This document shows positions 1-8,680 of a stretch of 43,021 nucleotides of DNA, piece by piece. Under the pieces are notes generated by a model. The model was not told the origin of the DNA, made no database searches, and saw only the letters and a program-made list of their open reading frames with translations. Origin of the DNA: Clostridiaceae bacterium AF10-41 (GTDB lineage: Bacteria > Bacillota > Clostridia > Clostridiales > Clostridiaceae); contig JAQCTH010000030.1 in the NCBI GenBank assembly GCA_027686065.1, positions 1 through 43,021 on the forward strand, in the 5' to 3' direction. A program made the translations under genes and the position numbers. Each line of letters begins with the position of its first letter. Position 1 is the stretch's first letter.

Positions 1-36
1 AGCTGACTGATACTAATAGGTCGAGGGCTTGACCAA
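1..36 (+). rRNA. 23S ribosomal RNA, 3' end only
   Basis: The first bases match the highly conserved 3' terminus of bacterial 23S rRNA (the GACTGATACTAATAGGTCGA block followed by GGGCTTGACC). The gene starts outside the window. The exact 3' end is estimated from where conservation normally stops. The following 100 bases contain two stem-loops (about 67-94 and 109-126) that look like rRNA/tRNA processing signals, and no 5S gene. Confidence 0.93.
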
Positions 37-137
37 TAAAACAAAACAAAGAAGGTTTGTAAAATAGAGAGCAAAATCAAAGATTTTGATTCTCATTTAT
101 GTGCAATTTTCAGAGAACACTCTGAAATATATAATAT

Positions 138-212
<75 letters not shown>

Positions 213-220
213 TTAAAAAT

Positions 221-270
221 AAGAGTTTTATAAGAGTAGATTAAGTCTATTGTTATAAAACTCTTTTATT
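221..270 (+). terminator. Intrinsic terminator of the rRNA/tRNA operon
   Basis: Perfect 13-base arms (AAGAGTTTTATAA at 221-233 and TTATAAAACTCTT at 253-265) enclose a 19-base loop and are followed by a T-rich tail. It sits 9 bases after tRNA-Asn and ends the rRNA transcript. Confidence 0.85.
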
Positions 271-416
271 ATTATATCGTAAATATAATAAGATGTATAA
301 TAATGTAACTTTTTCGTAACTATTATTTAACAAATTGTAATGATTTGGGGAAAAAACTCCTATATAATTGAATTATAAGGACAAACAATAAATCATAAGT
401 AGGAAGAGTAAAGTTT

Positions 417-1499
417 ATGAGTAAAAAAATTACGGTAAGAAGTAAGAAAAGGTTTATATTATTTATATTTGTATTATTAATATCTATATTTATAATATCC
501 GTTAGGATAAGTGACGTTGGAGAAAATTTAATTTACACTAATGCTCAGACAATAATTAATAAGGTATTTAATAATACGACTGAAGATAGTTCACAAGCTT
601 CTAATGAGGAAAATACTAATGTACAAGGAACTTCTGATATGCAAAATAATCAAGAAAATTCTGAAAATAAAGATAAAGATGAAAATTTTGTATCTTATGG
701 AAAAAATTCAAATGAGGATAAAAAAGATGAAATAGGAAATACAATAGAACAAGAAAAACCAGTTGATGAAGATTCGAATAAAATGGAAAATGTAGAATAT
801 CTTACATTAGAGAATGATCCAAATGCAGATGATGCTTCAGCTGTTCTTCCAGAAACAATGTATAAGTGGAATTTTTATAGATCTGATAACAGAAAAATTG
901 CATATTTAACATTTGATGATGGACCATCTAGACATTCAACAAGAAAAATATTAGATATTTTAAAAGATAACTCTATTAAAGCTACGTTTTTTACATTAGG
1001 TACGTCAATAGAGAATAATGATAAGGCAGCGCATTTATTGAAAAGAATGGCAAAAGAAGGACATTCTATAGCAAATCATGGATATTCACATAATTATTCA
1101 ATACTTTATCCAAATAGAGTAGTAGATGTTGAAGCATTTATGGGAGATATAGAGAAAAATAATAAGATATTAAAAGAGATTCTTGGGAAGAATTTTAGAA
1201 CACGTTTAATAAGAATGCCTGGTGGACATGCTAGTTGGGATGGAACCGCTGAATTGGACAAGGTATTAGATAGTAAAGGGATATATCAAATGGATTGGAA
1301 TTCTTTAAATGGTGATGCGGAAGGAAAAGATTTCCCAAAGGAATATTTATTAGATAAATTAAAAGAAACTGTTGGAGATAAAGATGTTATAATTATATTA
1401 ATGCATGATACTGATTCTAAAAAAGGGACTGTTGAATATTTACAAAGTGCAATAGATCATTTAAAAAAAGAAGGATTTGAGTTTAGGACATTGAAATAA
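417..1499 (+). CDS. Membrane-anchored NodB-family polysaccharide deacetylase (peptidoglycan deacetylase type)
   Basis: The 360-residue protein has an uncleaved-looking N-terminal membrane segment (about residues 12-30), then a long charged Asn/Glu/Lys-rich linker (about 45-135), then a NodB homology domain from about 155. Visible motifs are TFDDGPS (catalytic and metal Asp), NHGYSH (metal His pair), RMPGG and a late LMHD. The family removes acetyl groups from GlcNAc or MurNAc in peptidoglycan or other wall sugars, which often gives lysozyme resistance. The linker would let the enzyme reach the wall from the membrane. The precise sugar substrate cannot be read from the sequence. The gene is monocistronic, between the rRNA terminator and its own terminator. 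Confidence 0.88.
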   Translation: MSKKITVRSKKRFILFIFVLLISIFIISVRISDVGENLIYTNAQTIINKVFNNTTEDSSQASNEENTNVQGTSDMQNNQENSENKDKDENFVSYGKNSNEDKKDEIGNTIEQEKPVDEDSNKMENVEYLTLENDPNADDASAVLPETMYKWNFYRSDNRKIAYLTFDDGPSRHSTRKILDILKDNSIKATFFTLGTSIENNDKAAHLLKRMAKEGHSIANHGYSHNYSILYPNRVVDVEAFMGDIEKNNKILKEILGKNFRTRLIRMPGGHASWDGTAELDKVLDSKGIYQMDWNSLNGDAEGKDFPKEYLLDKLKETVGDKDVIIILMHDTDSKKGTVEYLQSAIDHLKKEGFEFRTLK

Positions 1500-1501
1500 T
1501 A

Positions 1502-1532
1502 AAGGGGCGGGTATCCGTCTCTTATTTGTATT
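1502..1532 (+). terminator. Intrinsic terminator after the deacetylase
   Basis: AAGGGGCGG (1502-1510) pairs with CCGTCTCTT (1515-1523), using two G-U pairs, around a GTAT loop. A T-rich tail follows. It separates the deacetylase from the two-component operon. Confidence 0.75.
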
Positions 1533-1589
1533 TAAAGATTATAAGAAATTAAAATAGTTAATAATACTATTATAGTTAGAGGTGATAAA

Positions 1590-2270
1590 ATGAATAAAAT
1601 ATTATTGGTGGAAGATGAAGATAGTATAAGAGGATTTTTGAAAATAAATTTACAACGCAATAATCTTCAGGTGATAGAGGCATCAACAGGAGAAGAGGGT
1701 TTAAAGCTTGCAGCTATAGAAAAACCTAAAATTGCAATTCTAGATGTTATGCTACCTGGAATAGATGGGTTTAAAGTTTGTAGTAAGTTAAGAGATGAAT
1801 TTCCTAATATAGGAATAATAATGCTAACAGCTAAGGGGCAGGATATGGATAAGATTATGGGGTTAGAGTATGGTGCAGATGATTATATGATAAAGCCATT
1901 TAATCCATTGGAAGTTGTTCTAAGAATAAAGGCGCTTCTTAGAAGACTTGGAGAAGAAGATAAAGAAAAATTAGCATTAGGAGAATTCATAATAGATTTA
2001 TATTCACAAAAAATACTAAAGAATAGTATAGAAATAGATGTAACACCGAAGGAATATTTACTTATGAAGATATTTTTAGAAAATCCTAATAAGGCATTTA
2101 CGAGAGATGAATTATTAGATTTGGTTTGGGGAGAAAATTATTTTGGTGATGCAAAGATAATAGATGTAAACATAAGAAGATTAAGATCTAAAATAGAAGA
2201 AAATGCTTCTGAACCAAAGTATATAGAAACGATATGGGGGATAGGATATAGGTGGAAATCCGAAGAGTAA
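1590..2270 (+). CDS. OmpR/PhoB-family response regulator
   Basis: The 226-residue protein has a receiver domain (1-115) with acidic residues in VEDED, phospho-acceptor Asp52 (LDVMLPG), the Thr of MLTAKG and Lys of MIKPF. It is followed by a winged-helix DNA-binding domain (about 125-225; TPKEYLLM, DVNIRRLRSKIE, GIGYRW). It starts with ATG after AGAGGTGA. The following kinase gene overlaps its end by 19 bases, so the two form a coupled regulator/sensor pair. It is the first gene of a five-gene unit ending with tldE. Its targets are unknown, but autoregulation of this unit is a reasonable inference. Confidence 0.93.
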   Translation: MNKILLVEDEDSIRGFLKINLQRNNLQVIEASTGEEGLKLAAIEKPKIAILDVMLPGIDGFKVCSKLRDEFPNIGIIMLTAKGQDMDKIMGLEYGADDYMIKPFNPLEVVLRIKALLRRLGEEDKEKLALGEFIIDLYSQKILKNSIEIDVTPKEYLLMKIFLENPNKAFTRDELLDLVWGENYFGDAKIIDVNIRRLRSKIEENASEPKYIETIWGIGYRWKSEE

Positions 2271-3655
2271 AAAGTATAAGAAATAAATTGCTTCAAGGGA
2301 TATTTGTAATAATTTTTTCAACAGTAATGTTTTTAAATATTCTTTTGCTTATATTTGTTAGAAAATATTATTATGACAATACAGAAGATTTATTAAAAAA
2401 TCAAATTCAGGTATCTATTAATTTTTATAACAAATATTTTTCATCAAGGTCATTGTCAGAAACTATTTATGATAACATAGATACTTTTTGGAATGAAAAT
2501 AATGTTCAAGTTGAAATTTTTGATTCTGAAGGAAATCTTTTAATGGATTCTATCGGAATTAAAGATAGCAAGTTAATTAGTACTCCAGATATAGCGAAAG
2601 CTTTAAAAGGAGAAGCTGCAAGGTGGATTGGAAAGGTAGATTATTATGATGATAAGGTAATGGCAGTATCATATCCACTAATTATAGATGGAGATATAAT
2701 AGGCTTAATTAGATTCATAACATCATTAGGAGCTATTGATGCTGTAATAACTAACATTATGGCTATTTTCTTAGGTATATCAATAGCTGTTTTAATAGTA
2801 GGAATGATTTTAGGAGTAGTCCTTGCAAATAGTATAATAAATCCTATAAAATATTTAAAAGAGATTGCAGAAAAGATGGGAAGCGGAAATTTAAATATAA
2901 GAAGTAGTATTAGAAGTCAAGATGAAATCGGGCAACTATCAAATACTTTAAATTTTATGGCAAATGAAATATCAAAAAGAGAGCAATTAAAGAATGAATT
3001 TATATCGTCGGTTTCACATGAATTAAGGACTCCATTAACAGCTATAAAGGGATGGACTATAACATTAAATAATGATGAAACAGATAAAGATACATTGAAG
3101 CTTGGCTTTGAAATAATAGAAAAGGAAACAGACAGATTATCGTTAATGGTGGAAGAATTATTAGATTTTTCAAGACTTATTAATGAGAAGGTAACTATAG
3201 ATTTAAAAAGTATTAATATAGTTGATTTCATAAATCACATACAATCTTTTATGGGACCAAGAGCAAAAAAAGAGAAAGTAAATTTGAAGTTTAAAACAGA
3301 AGCTAATGGGAATATGTATGGTGATAGCAATAGATTAAAACAAGTATTCATAAATATATTAGATAATTCATTAAAATTTACAGAAGAAGAAGGAAATATA
3401 AGGTTCACTACTACAAAAATTAATAATAAAGTAAAATTTATAATTGAAGATGATGGATGTGGTATATCAGAAGAAGATTTACCTAGAATAAAAGAAAAGT
3501 TTTTTAAAGGGAAGAATTCTAAATCTCAAAATGGAATAGGCTTATCTATTTGTGATGAAATAATTAAACTACATCAAGGAGTACTTAATATAGAGAGTAA
3601 AATAGGAATAGGAACTAAAGTTGAAATTATTATTCCAATAAATGAGGAGGAATGA
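2252..3655 (+). CDS. Membrane sensor histidine kinase (HAMP, HisKA, HATPase)
   Basis: The 467-residue protein begins at a GTG inside the end of the regulator gene, which indicates translational coupling. Its order is TM1 (about 13-36), an extracytoplasmic sensor of about 125 residues, TM2 (about 165-192), HAMP (about 193-245), and a HisKA domain with phospho-acceptor His256 in SVSHELRTP. The ATPase domain follows, with N box QVFINILDNSLKF, G1 box DDGCGIS and G2 box NGIGLSI. All catalytic boxes are intact. The architecture resembles envelope-sensing kinases, but the signal cannot be read from the sequence. The kinase would phosphorylate the adjacent OmpR-type regulator. Confidence 0.93.
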   Translation: MEIRRVKSIRNKLLQGIFVIIFSTVMFLNILLLIFVRKYYYDNTEDLLKNQIQVSINFYNKYFSSRSLSETIYDNIDTFWNENNVQVEIFDSEGNLLMDSIGIKDSKLISTPDIAKALKGEAARWIGKVDYYDDKVMAVSYPLIIDGDIIGLIRFITSLGAIDAVITNIMAIFLGISIAVLIVGMILGVVLANSIINPIKYLKEIAEKMGSGNLNIRSSIRSQDEIGQLSNTLNFMANEISKREQLKNEFISSVSHELRTPLTAIKGWTITLNNDETDKDTLKLGFEIIEKETDRLSLMVEELLDFSRLINEKVTIDLKSINIVDFINHIQSFMGPRAKKEKVNLKFKTEANGNMYGDSNRLKQVFINILDNSLKFTEEEGNIRFTTTKINNKVKFIIEDDGCGISEEDLPRIKEKFFKGKNSKSQNGIGLSICDEIIKLHQGVLNIESKIGIGTKVEIIIPINEEE

Positions 3656-3656
3656 T

Positions 3657-5138
3657 ATGAATATAATTAGAAAAGTTTTATTATTAGGGATTATATTTAT
3701 ATTTACAATAATTACTGGCTGTAGTAAAGTAAATGGAAAAGATACACAAGCAATAAAAGCACCGTATAACAATGATCTTCAAATAGAAGGTGTATGGAAT
3801 ATTGATTATATTAATATAGTAGATAATGAAATTGAAAATAGGGATGAAGTTCTAGATTTAGAAGATTCACAAATTAATATATCTAATAAAAATATTACTA
3901 TATTAAATAAAACATATATAAATCCTAAATATAAATTAAAGATTGTTGATAAAACATATACTTTATCATATGAATTCAATATAAAATTGGAGGACCTGGT
4001 AGATGAAGAATCTAAGTTTGATGTAATATCTATAATTGACGCCAATACAATAATAGGAGAATTCATTTTAATAGATGAATCAAATGGATATTTATTTTAT
4101 GATGGATTAATATTAAAGTTAATAAAAAAAGATAATAGCCCTAAAAAAAGTGAAATTATAAAAAATGAGGTTAAAGAAGATGAAGTATTAGAGGATTATA
4201 ATAGCTCGGTAGGTGTAATGTTAGGAATGAAAACTCCTAGAAGGTTAATGGATGGTGGAAGTTATACTAATGAGGAATATAAAACATTATGGATATCATT
4301 TAAAAATGGCACATTACAACCTGTAGTAGAAAAAAGTAATATAATTTTTCCAAGAATGAGTGGAATATGGAGTATTAGTAGTGAGTTTGTAAATAATGAT
4401 AGTAATCATATTGAATACTTTACAGCTAAGCCATTAGATGGAAGAGAAGAAGATCAATTATTGGAAAGAGAAAATACGAATGTCTATAAGAATATTAATT
4501 TTATTTCAAATGATTATATATCTATAGAAAAATATGAAGGAAATAATTTTAAAAATAAGTTTCCTATATATCAAATTTTACCTATAGATAATATAAATTC
4601 AAGAAAAGGACTTAATATTGAAGAAATATATACTATTGATTCTAAGGAAAAATATAAAAAAGAATTTAATCAAACTATAGATACCTTACCCGATGAAAAA
4701 AAGGATTTATTAGATATAAATATAAATTATAGTAATTTCGCGATAAAGAGAATCGAAGGAAAATGGAGTTTAGTAGGTAATATTCCAGCTATAGATACTA
4801 ATAATGATGGAATAGAATATAGGATGTCAATAAGTCCAAGTAAAAAAATATTGAATTATGATACTTTATTAGTTTCATGGAGAGATTTGACAGATGACTT
4901 TCCTTTCATAAAAGATGTATATACAGCACCTACTGGAAGAATAGCTATAATAGTATTTAGCGATAAAATATCGGTTTATGAAATGGAAGATAGAAATGTA
5001 AAGGGTAGTCCTCTCATGAATATAAAATTAAGTGAAGGGGAAGAAGTAATAATGGCAGAATGGGCAAGTGGAAGTTATGTAGATTCATGGTCAAAGGCAT
5101 TTAAAGATGGAAAACAAACAAGTATGGAGGATGAATAA
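3657..5138 (+). CDS. Large lipoprotein of unknown function, co-transcribed with a two-component system
   Basis: I chose the ATG at 3657, not the in-frame ATG at 3642, because GAGGAGG (3644-3650) lies between them. The start follows the kinase stop by one base. The 493-residue product has a signal peptide and a lipobox ending ITGCS, so it should be lipid-anchored outside the membrane. The remainder matches no family I recognise. A GxW motif recurs in similar settings (EGVWNID, SGIWSIS, EGKWSLV), which suggests repeated beta-rich units. It may be a signal-input partner for the kinase or a cell-surface binding protein. That is inference from gene order only. Confidence 0.8.
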   Translation: MNIIRKVLLLGIIFIFTIITGCSKVNGKDTQAIKAPYNNDLQIEGVWNIDYINIVDNEIENRDEVLDLEDSQINISNKNITILNKTYINPKYKLKIVDKTYTLSYEFNIKLEDLVDEESKFDVISIIDANTIIGEFILIDESNGYLFYDGLILKLIKKDNSPKKSEIIKNEVKEDEVLEDYNSSVGVMLGMKTPRRLMDGGSYTNEEYKTLWISFKNGTLQPVVEKSNIIFPRMSGIWSISSEFVNNDSNHIEYFTAKPLDGREEDQLLERENTNVYKNINFISNDYISIEKYEGNNFKNKFPIYQILPIDNINSRKGLNIEEIYTIDSKEKYKKEFNQTIDTLPDEKKDLLDININYSNFAIKRIEGKWSLVGNIPAIDTNNDGIEYRMSISPSKKILNYDTLLVSWRDLTDDFPFIKDVYTAPTGRIAIIVFSDKISVYEMEDRNVKGSPLMNIKLSEGEEVIMAEWASGSYVDSWSKAFKDGKQTSMEDE

Positions 5139-5139
5139 T

Positions 5140-6519
5140 ATGTTATCAAAAAATATATTATCTAGTGTGTTAGCTAGATGTTTAATAACAGGCGGGGATT
5201 TTGCAGAAATTTTTGAAGAAGATACTTTAGATACTTCTATAAGTATTTTAAATGGAAAAGTAGAAAATTCTATATCTGGAAGGACTCATGGAATAGGTAT
5301 AAGAATTTTTAAGGGACTAAAAAGTGTGTATGCTTACACAAATAATACTAACCTAGATTCTTTATTAGATACTGCACAAAAGGCTGCATTAGCTCTTGGA
5401 GAATTAAAAGAAGATGTAAGCATAGTTTTGAATGAAAGATCTATATATAACAATAATTCAATAATATATATACCTTCCTCAATTAGTATTGAAAAGAAGA
5501 TAAAGGTGATGAAAACTGGGTATAAAGCAGCAAAAGAATATAATGACGAAATAACTCAAGTATCTGTTGGATATTTAGATAAGGAACAAAATATATTAAT
5601 AGCTAATACAGAAGGGCTACTTACAGAAGATAAAAGAGTTAGAACAAGATTATCCATAAGTTCTGTAGCATCTATAAATGGAGAAAATCAAACAGGTTTT
5701 GAAGGTCCTGGAGCATATAAGGGATTTGAATTATTTAATGATATAGATCCAGAATATTATGGTAGAGAGGCATCTAGAGTCGCACATACTATGTTGCATG
5801 CTAAAAATTGTCCAGCTGGTAAAATGGCTGTAGCAATAGATAATGGCTTTGGTGGAGTTATATTCCATGAAGCTTGTGGACACTCATTAGAAGCAACTGC
5901 TGTAGCTAAAGGAAATTCAGTATTTACTAATATGTTAGGAAAACAAATAGCATCAACAAAGGTTACTGCAATCGATGATGGAACTATACCTAATGCATGG
6001 GGCTCATTAAATATAGATGATGAAGGAAATAAAACTAGAAAGAATGTATTAATAGAAAATGGAATATTAAAGGGATACTTAATAGATAAACTAAATGGTA
6101 GAAGAATGAGAATGGAGGCAACTGGAAGCTCAAGAAGACAAAATTATAAATTTGCACCTACTTCAAGAATGACAAACACATATATTGCAGCAGGAAATGA
6201 TGATGAAGCTGAAATTATTAAATCAATATCAGATGGATTATATGCTAAGAAAATGGGTGGCGGTTCAGTTAACCCTGTAACAGGAGAATTTAATTTTGCA
6301 GTATCAGAAGGATATATAGTAAGGAATGGAGAGATACAAGATCCAGTTAGAGGTGCTAGCCTTATTGGTAAAGGTAGTGAAGTGTTAATGAATATAGATA
6401 TGGTCGGAAAGAACCTAGAACAAGGTCAAGGTATGTGTGGTTCTGTTTCAGGAAGTATTCCAACTAATGTAGGTCAACCTATGATTAGAGTTAAAGAAAT
6501 AACAGTAGGTGGAAGATAA
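5140..6519 (+). CDS. tldD: TldD-type metalloprotease subunit
   Basis: The start is the ATG at 5140 behind GGAGG (5126-5130), one base after the upstream stop. The 459-residue protein contains the HEACGH (HExxxH) zinc motif of the active TldD subunit, within GGVIFHEACGHSLEATA. It also has the family's glycine-rich C-terminal half (MGGGSVNPVTGEFNFAVSEG). TldD and TldE form a heterodimeric protease that unwinds and trims flexible peptides. In enterobacteria it matures microcin B17 and degrades the antitoxin CcdA. The TldE partner follows 14 bases downstream. Linkage to a two-component system and a lipoprotein is the unusual feature. Confidence 0.92.
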   Translation: MLSKNILSSVLARCLITGGDFAEIFEEDTLDTSISILNGKVENSISGRTHGIGIRIFKGLKSVYAYTNNTNLDSLLDTAQKAALALGELKEDVSIVLNERSIYNNNSIIYIPSSISIEKKIKVMKTGYKAAKEYNDEITQVSVGYLDKEQNILIANTEGLLTEDKRVRTRLSISSVASINGENQTGFEGPGAYKGFELFNDIDPEYYGREASRVAHTMLHAKNCPAGKMAVAIDNGFGGVIFHEACGHSLEATAVAKGNSVFTNMLGKQIASTKVTAIDDGTIPNAWGSLNIDDEGNKTRKNVLIENGILKGYLIDKLNGRRMRMEATGSSRRQNYKFAPTSRMTNTYIAAGNDDEAEIIKSISDGLYAKKMGGGSVNPVTGEFNFAVSEGYIVRNGEIQDPVRGASLIGKGSEVLMNIDMVGKNLEQGQGMCGSVSGSIPTNVGQPMIRVKEITVGGR

Positions 6520-6533
6520 GGGGGAGTATAAAG

Positions 6534-7877
6534 GTGGAATTAAATATATTTATAGACAAATTATTTCAAGAAGCTAAAAATAATGAATTTGATGAATACG
6601 AAGTTTATTATGTAGACAGAGAAAGTTTAAGTATAAATGTATATAATGAAGAAGTTGAAAAATATAATTTAACTACTTCTTATGGATTATCATTTAGAGG
6701 AAAAATAAATGGTAAAATAGGATACTCATATACAGAAATATTAGATGAATATGCAATAGAAATGCTTGTAAAAAATGCAAAAGAAAGTGCATTAACTATA
6801 GAAAATGAAGATATTCAATTTATATATGAAGGAGATAAGGAATATTCAGCAGTTAACACTTATTATAAGACCCTAGAAAATATTCCAGCAGACAAACTTA
6901 TAGAATTGGCTTTAAACATGGAAAAAGAATCAAAAACTTTAGATAATAGAGTAGTTAGTTTTGGTGGATGTGGAATAGGCTATAATAAAGCTAAATATGG
7001 AATAATAAATTCCAAAGGATTAAATTTGGAAAACAAATCAAACTTACTAAGTGCTTATGTGGTTCCAATAATAAAAAATCAAGAAGATATGCATGATGGT
7101 ATGGGATACATTATAGCTACTTCATTAGATGAAGTAAATCCAAAAATTTTGGCGCAAGATGGAGTTAATGAAGCTTTATCTAGAATAGGTGGAAAATCAA
7201 TTCCATCAGGAAAATATAATACGATAATAAATAACGAAGCTATGGTTTCATTATTATCAACATTTGCTGGTGTATTTAGTGGGGATGCAGCTCAAAAAGG
7301 ATTGAGTTTGTTAAAAGGAAAAGAAGGAGAAATAATAGCAAATAAAAAAGTAACTTTATTGGATAATCCTCATTTGGAAAATGGTCTAGCATCAGTTTCT
7401 TTTGATGATGAAGGAGTTGCAACAAAGAAAAAAGATATAATACATGAAGGAAAGCTTATAACCTTGTTGCATAACTTAAAAACTGCTCATAAAGGAAATA
7501 CAAAATCAACAGGGAACGGATTTAAAAATTCTTATGCATCACCAGTGGGAGTTTCTCCAACGAATTTATACCTTCAAAAGGGAGAAAAAAGTTTTAATGA
7601 TTTATTAGAAGAAATTGAAGAAGGTTTATTAATAACAGAATTTGCTGGTTTACACTCAGGAGCAAATTCAATAACAGGAGACTTTTCATTAGCAGCGAAG
7701 GGATTCTATATAAAGGAAGGTAAAAAAGAATATCCGGTTGAGCAAATAACAGTTGCTGGGAACTTCTTTGATTTATTAAAGAATATAGAAGAAATAGGAA
7801 GTGACTTGAAGTTTCCAATGAGTAGTGTAGGAAGTCCATCAGTTAAAGTTAATGGATTATCAATAGCAGGAAAGTAA
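6534..7877 (+). CDS. tldE: TldE/PmbA-type protease partner subunit
   Basis: The gene starts at a GTG behind GGGGGAG (6520-6526). The 447-residue protein is a full-length TldE/PmbA homologue. It has the same two-domain fold as TldD but lacks the HExxxH zinc motif, as is normal for this subunit. Recognisable stretches include SFDDEGVATKK and the C-terminal ITVAGNFFDLLKNIEEIGSDL. It would form the substrate chamber with TldD. It is the last gene of the unit that begins at 1590. No clear terminator follows, and the next gene has its own strong ribosome binding site 128 bases on. Confidence 0.9.
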   Translation: MELNIFIDKLFQEAKNNEFDEYEVYYVDRESLSINVYNEEVEKYNLTTSYGLSFRGKINGKIGYSYTEILDEYAIEMLVKNAKESALTIENEDIQFIYEGDKEYSAVNTYYKTLENIPADKLIELALNMEKESKTLDNRVVSFGGCGIGYNKAKYGIINSKGLNLENKSNLLSAYVVPIIKNQEDMHDGMGYIIATSLDEVNPKILAQDGVNEALSRIGGKSIPSGKYNTIINNEAMVSLLSTFAGVFSGDAAQKGLSLLKGKEGEIIANKKVTLLDNPHLENGLASVSFDDEGVATKKKDIIHEGKLITLLHNLKTAHKGNTKSTGNGFKNSYASPVGVSPTNLYLQKGEKSFNDLLEEIEEGLLITEFAGLHSGANSITGDFSLAAKGFYIKEGKKEYPVEQITVAGNFFDLLKNIEEIGSDLKFPMSSVGSPSVKVNGLSIAGK

Positions 7878-8005
7878 ATGGAATTCAATTAATAATGAAT
7901 AATATAAAAATAAAAACAGAAAATAGTACTGTTGAGACATTACTAGAGTTATATACTTTATTTGATTAATTAAAACAAAAGATTAAGCATTATGGAGGTG
8001 CACAT

Positions 8006-8602
8006 ATGAAAACTAAATCACTTTTATTAGCATTAACACTAGCAGTAGCTACCACAGCATTTGTAGCTTGTGGAAATGATAAGAAAACAGATAAAACAAC
8101 AGAAGATAAACCGTCAACAACAGAAGATAAAAAAACTGATGTAGTTACAACAGCTTCAATAGTAAATGATAACTCAGCTTTTGAAAAAGGAATAAGTAAA
8201 GACGGAACTTGGATAGTAGCAATACTAAATGATTTAACTTTTGATAAGGAATTGGTAGTTGATGGAGACTTTAAGAATGGCAAAAAAGATGCAACTACTG
8301 GTGAAGAAACATATCAACGTAAAATTGCTTTATATACTCAAGATGAAAACAAAAAGGTTACAAATAGATTTACTTTAACAGCTCCAAAGATAACTTTCAA
8401 TAGTATAAATGGAAGCCTTGAACATGGAACTTTTAAAGGAGATGTTTATGTTTCAGGTAAAAATTTCAAGTTAGTAAACCAAGTAATTGAAGGAAATATT
8501 TATTTCTTAAACCAAGAAGCTAAAGATACATTTAAAATAGCAGATAAAGAAGATGATACAAAGACAAGTATAACTGGAGTACAGGAATTAAAAGCAGAAT
8601 AA
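8006..8602 (+). CDS. Small lipoprotein of unknown function
   Basis: The ATG follows TGGAGGTG at good spacing. The 198-residue product has a signal peptide with a lipobox ending FVACG, then a Lys/Thr/Asp-rich linker (about 23-45), then a domain of about 145 residues. That domain has alternating polar and hydrophobic residues and many short strand-like stretches (KGDVYVSG, KLVNQVIEGNIYF), suggesting a beta-rich or beta-solenoid fold. No catalytic motif or known family is evident. It appears monocistronic and is closed by a strong terminator. Confidence 0.82.
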   Translation: MKTKSLLLALTLAVATTAFVACGNDKKTDKTTEDKPSTTEDKKTDVVTTASIVNDNSAFEKGISKDGTWIVAILNDLTFDKELVVDGDFKNGKKDATTGEETYQRKIALYTQDENKKVTNRFTLTAPKITFNSINGSLEHGTFKGDVYVSGKNFKLVNQVIEGNIYFLNQEAKDTFKIADKEDDTKTSITGVQELKAE

Positions 8603-8616
8603 TTATTAAAATAAAT

Positions 8617-8650
8617 GGCTAACTGAATTGATCAGTTAGCCTATTTTATT
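8617..8650 (+). terminator. Intrinsic terminator between convergent genes
   Basis: Perfect 10-base arms GGCTAACTGA (8617-8626) and TCAGTTAGCC (8632-8641) with a 5-base loop are followed by TATTTTATT. AT-rich sequence on the other side means it may also serve the minus-strand gene that ends at 8681. Confidence 0.85.
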
Positions 8651-8680
8651 AATAAGTATAAATGTTAAAAATTAGTATCT

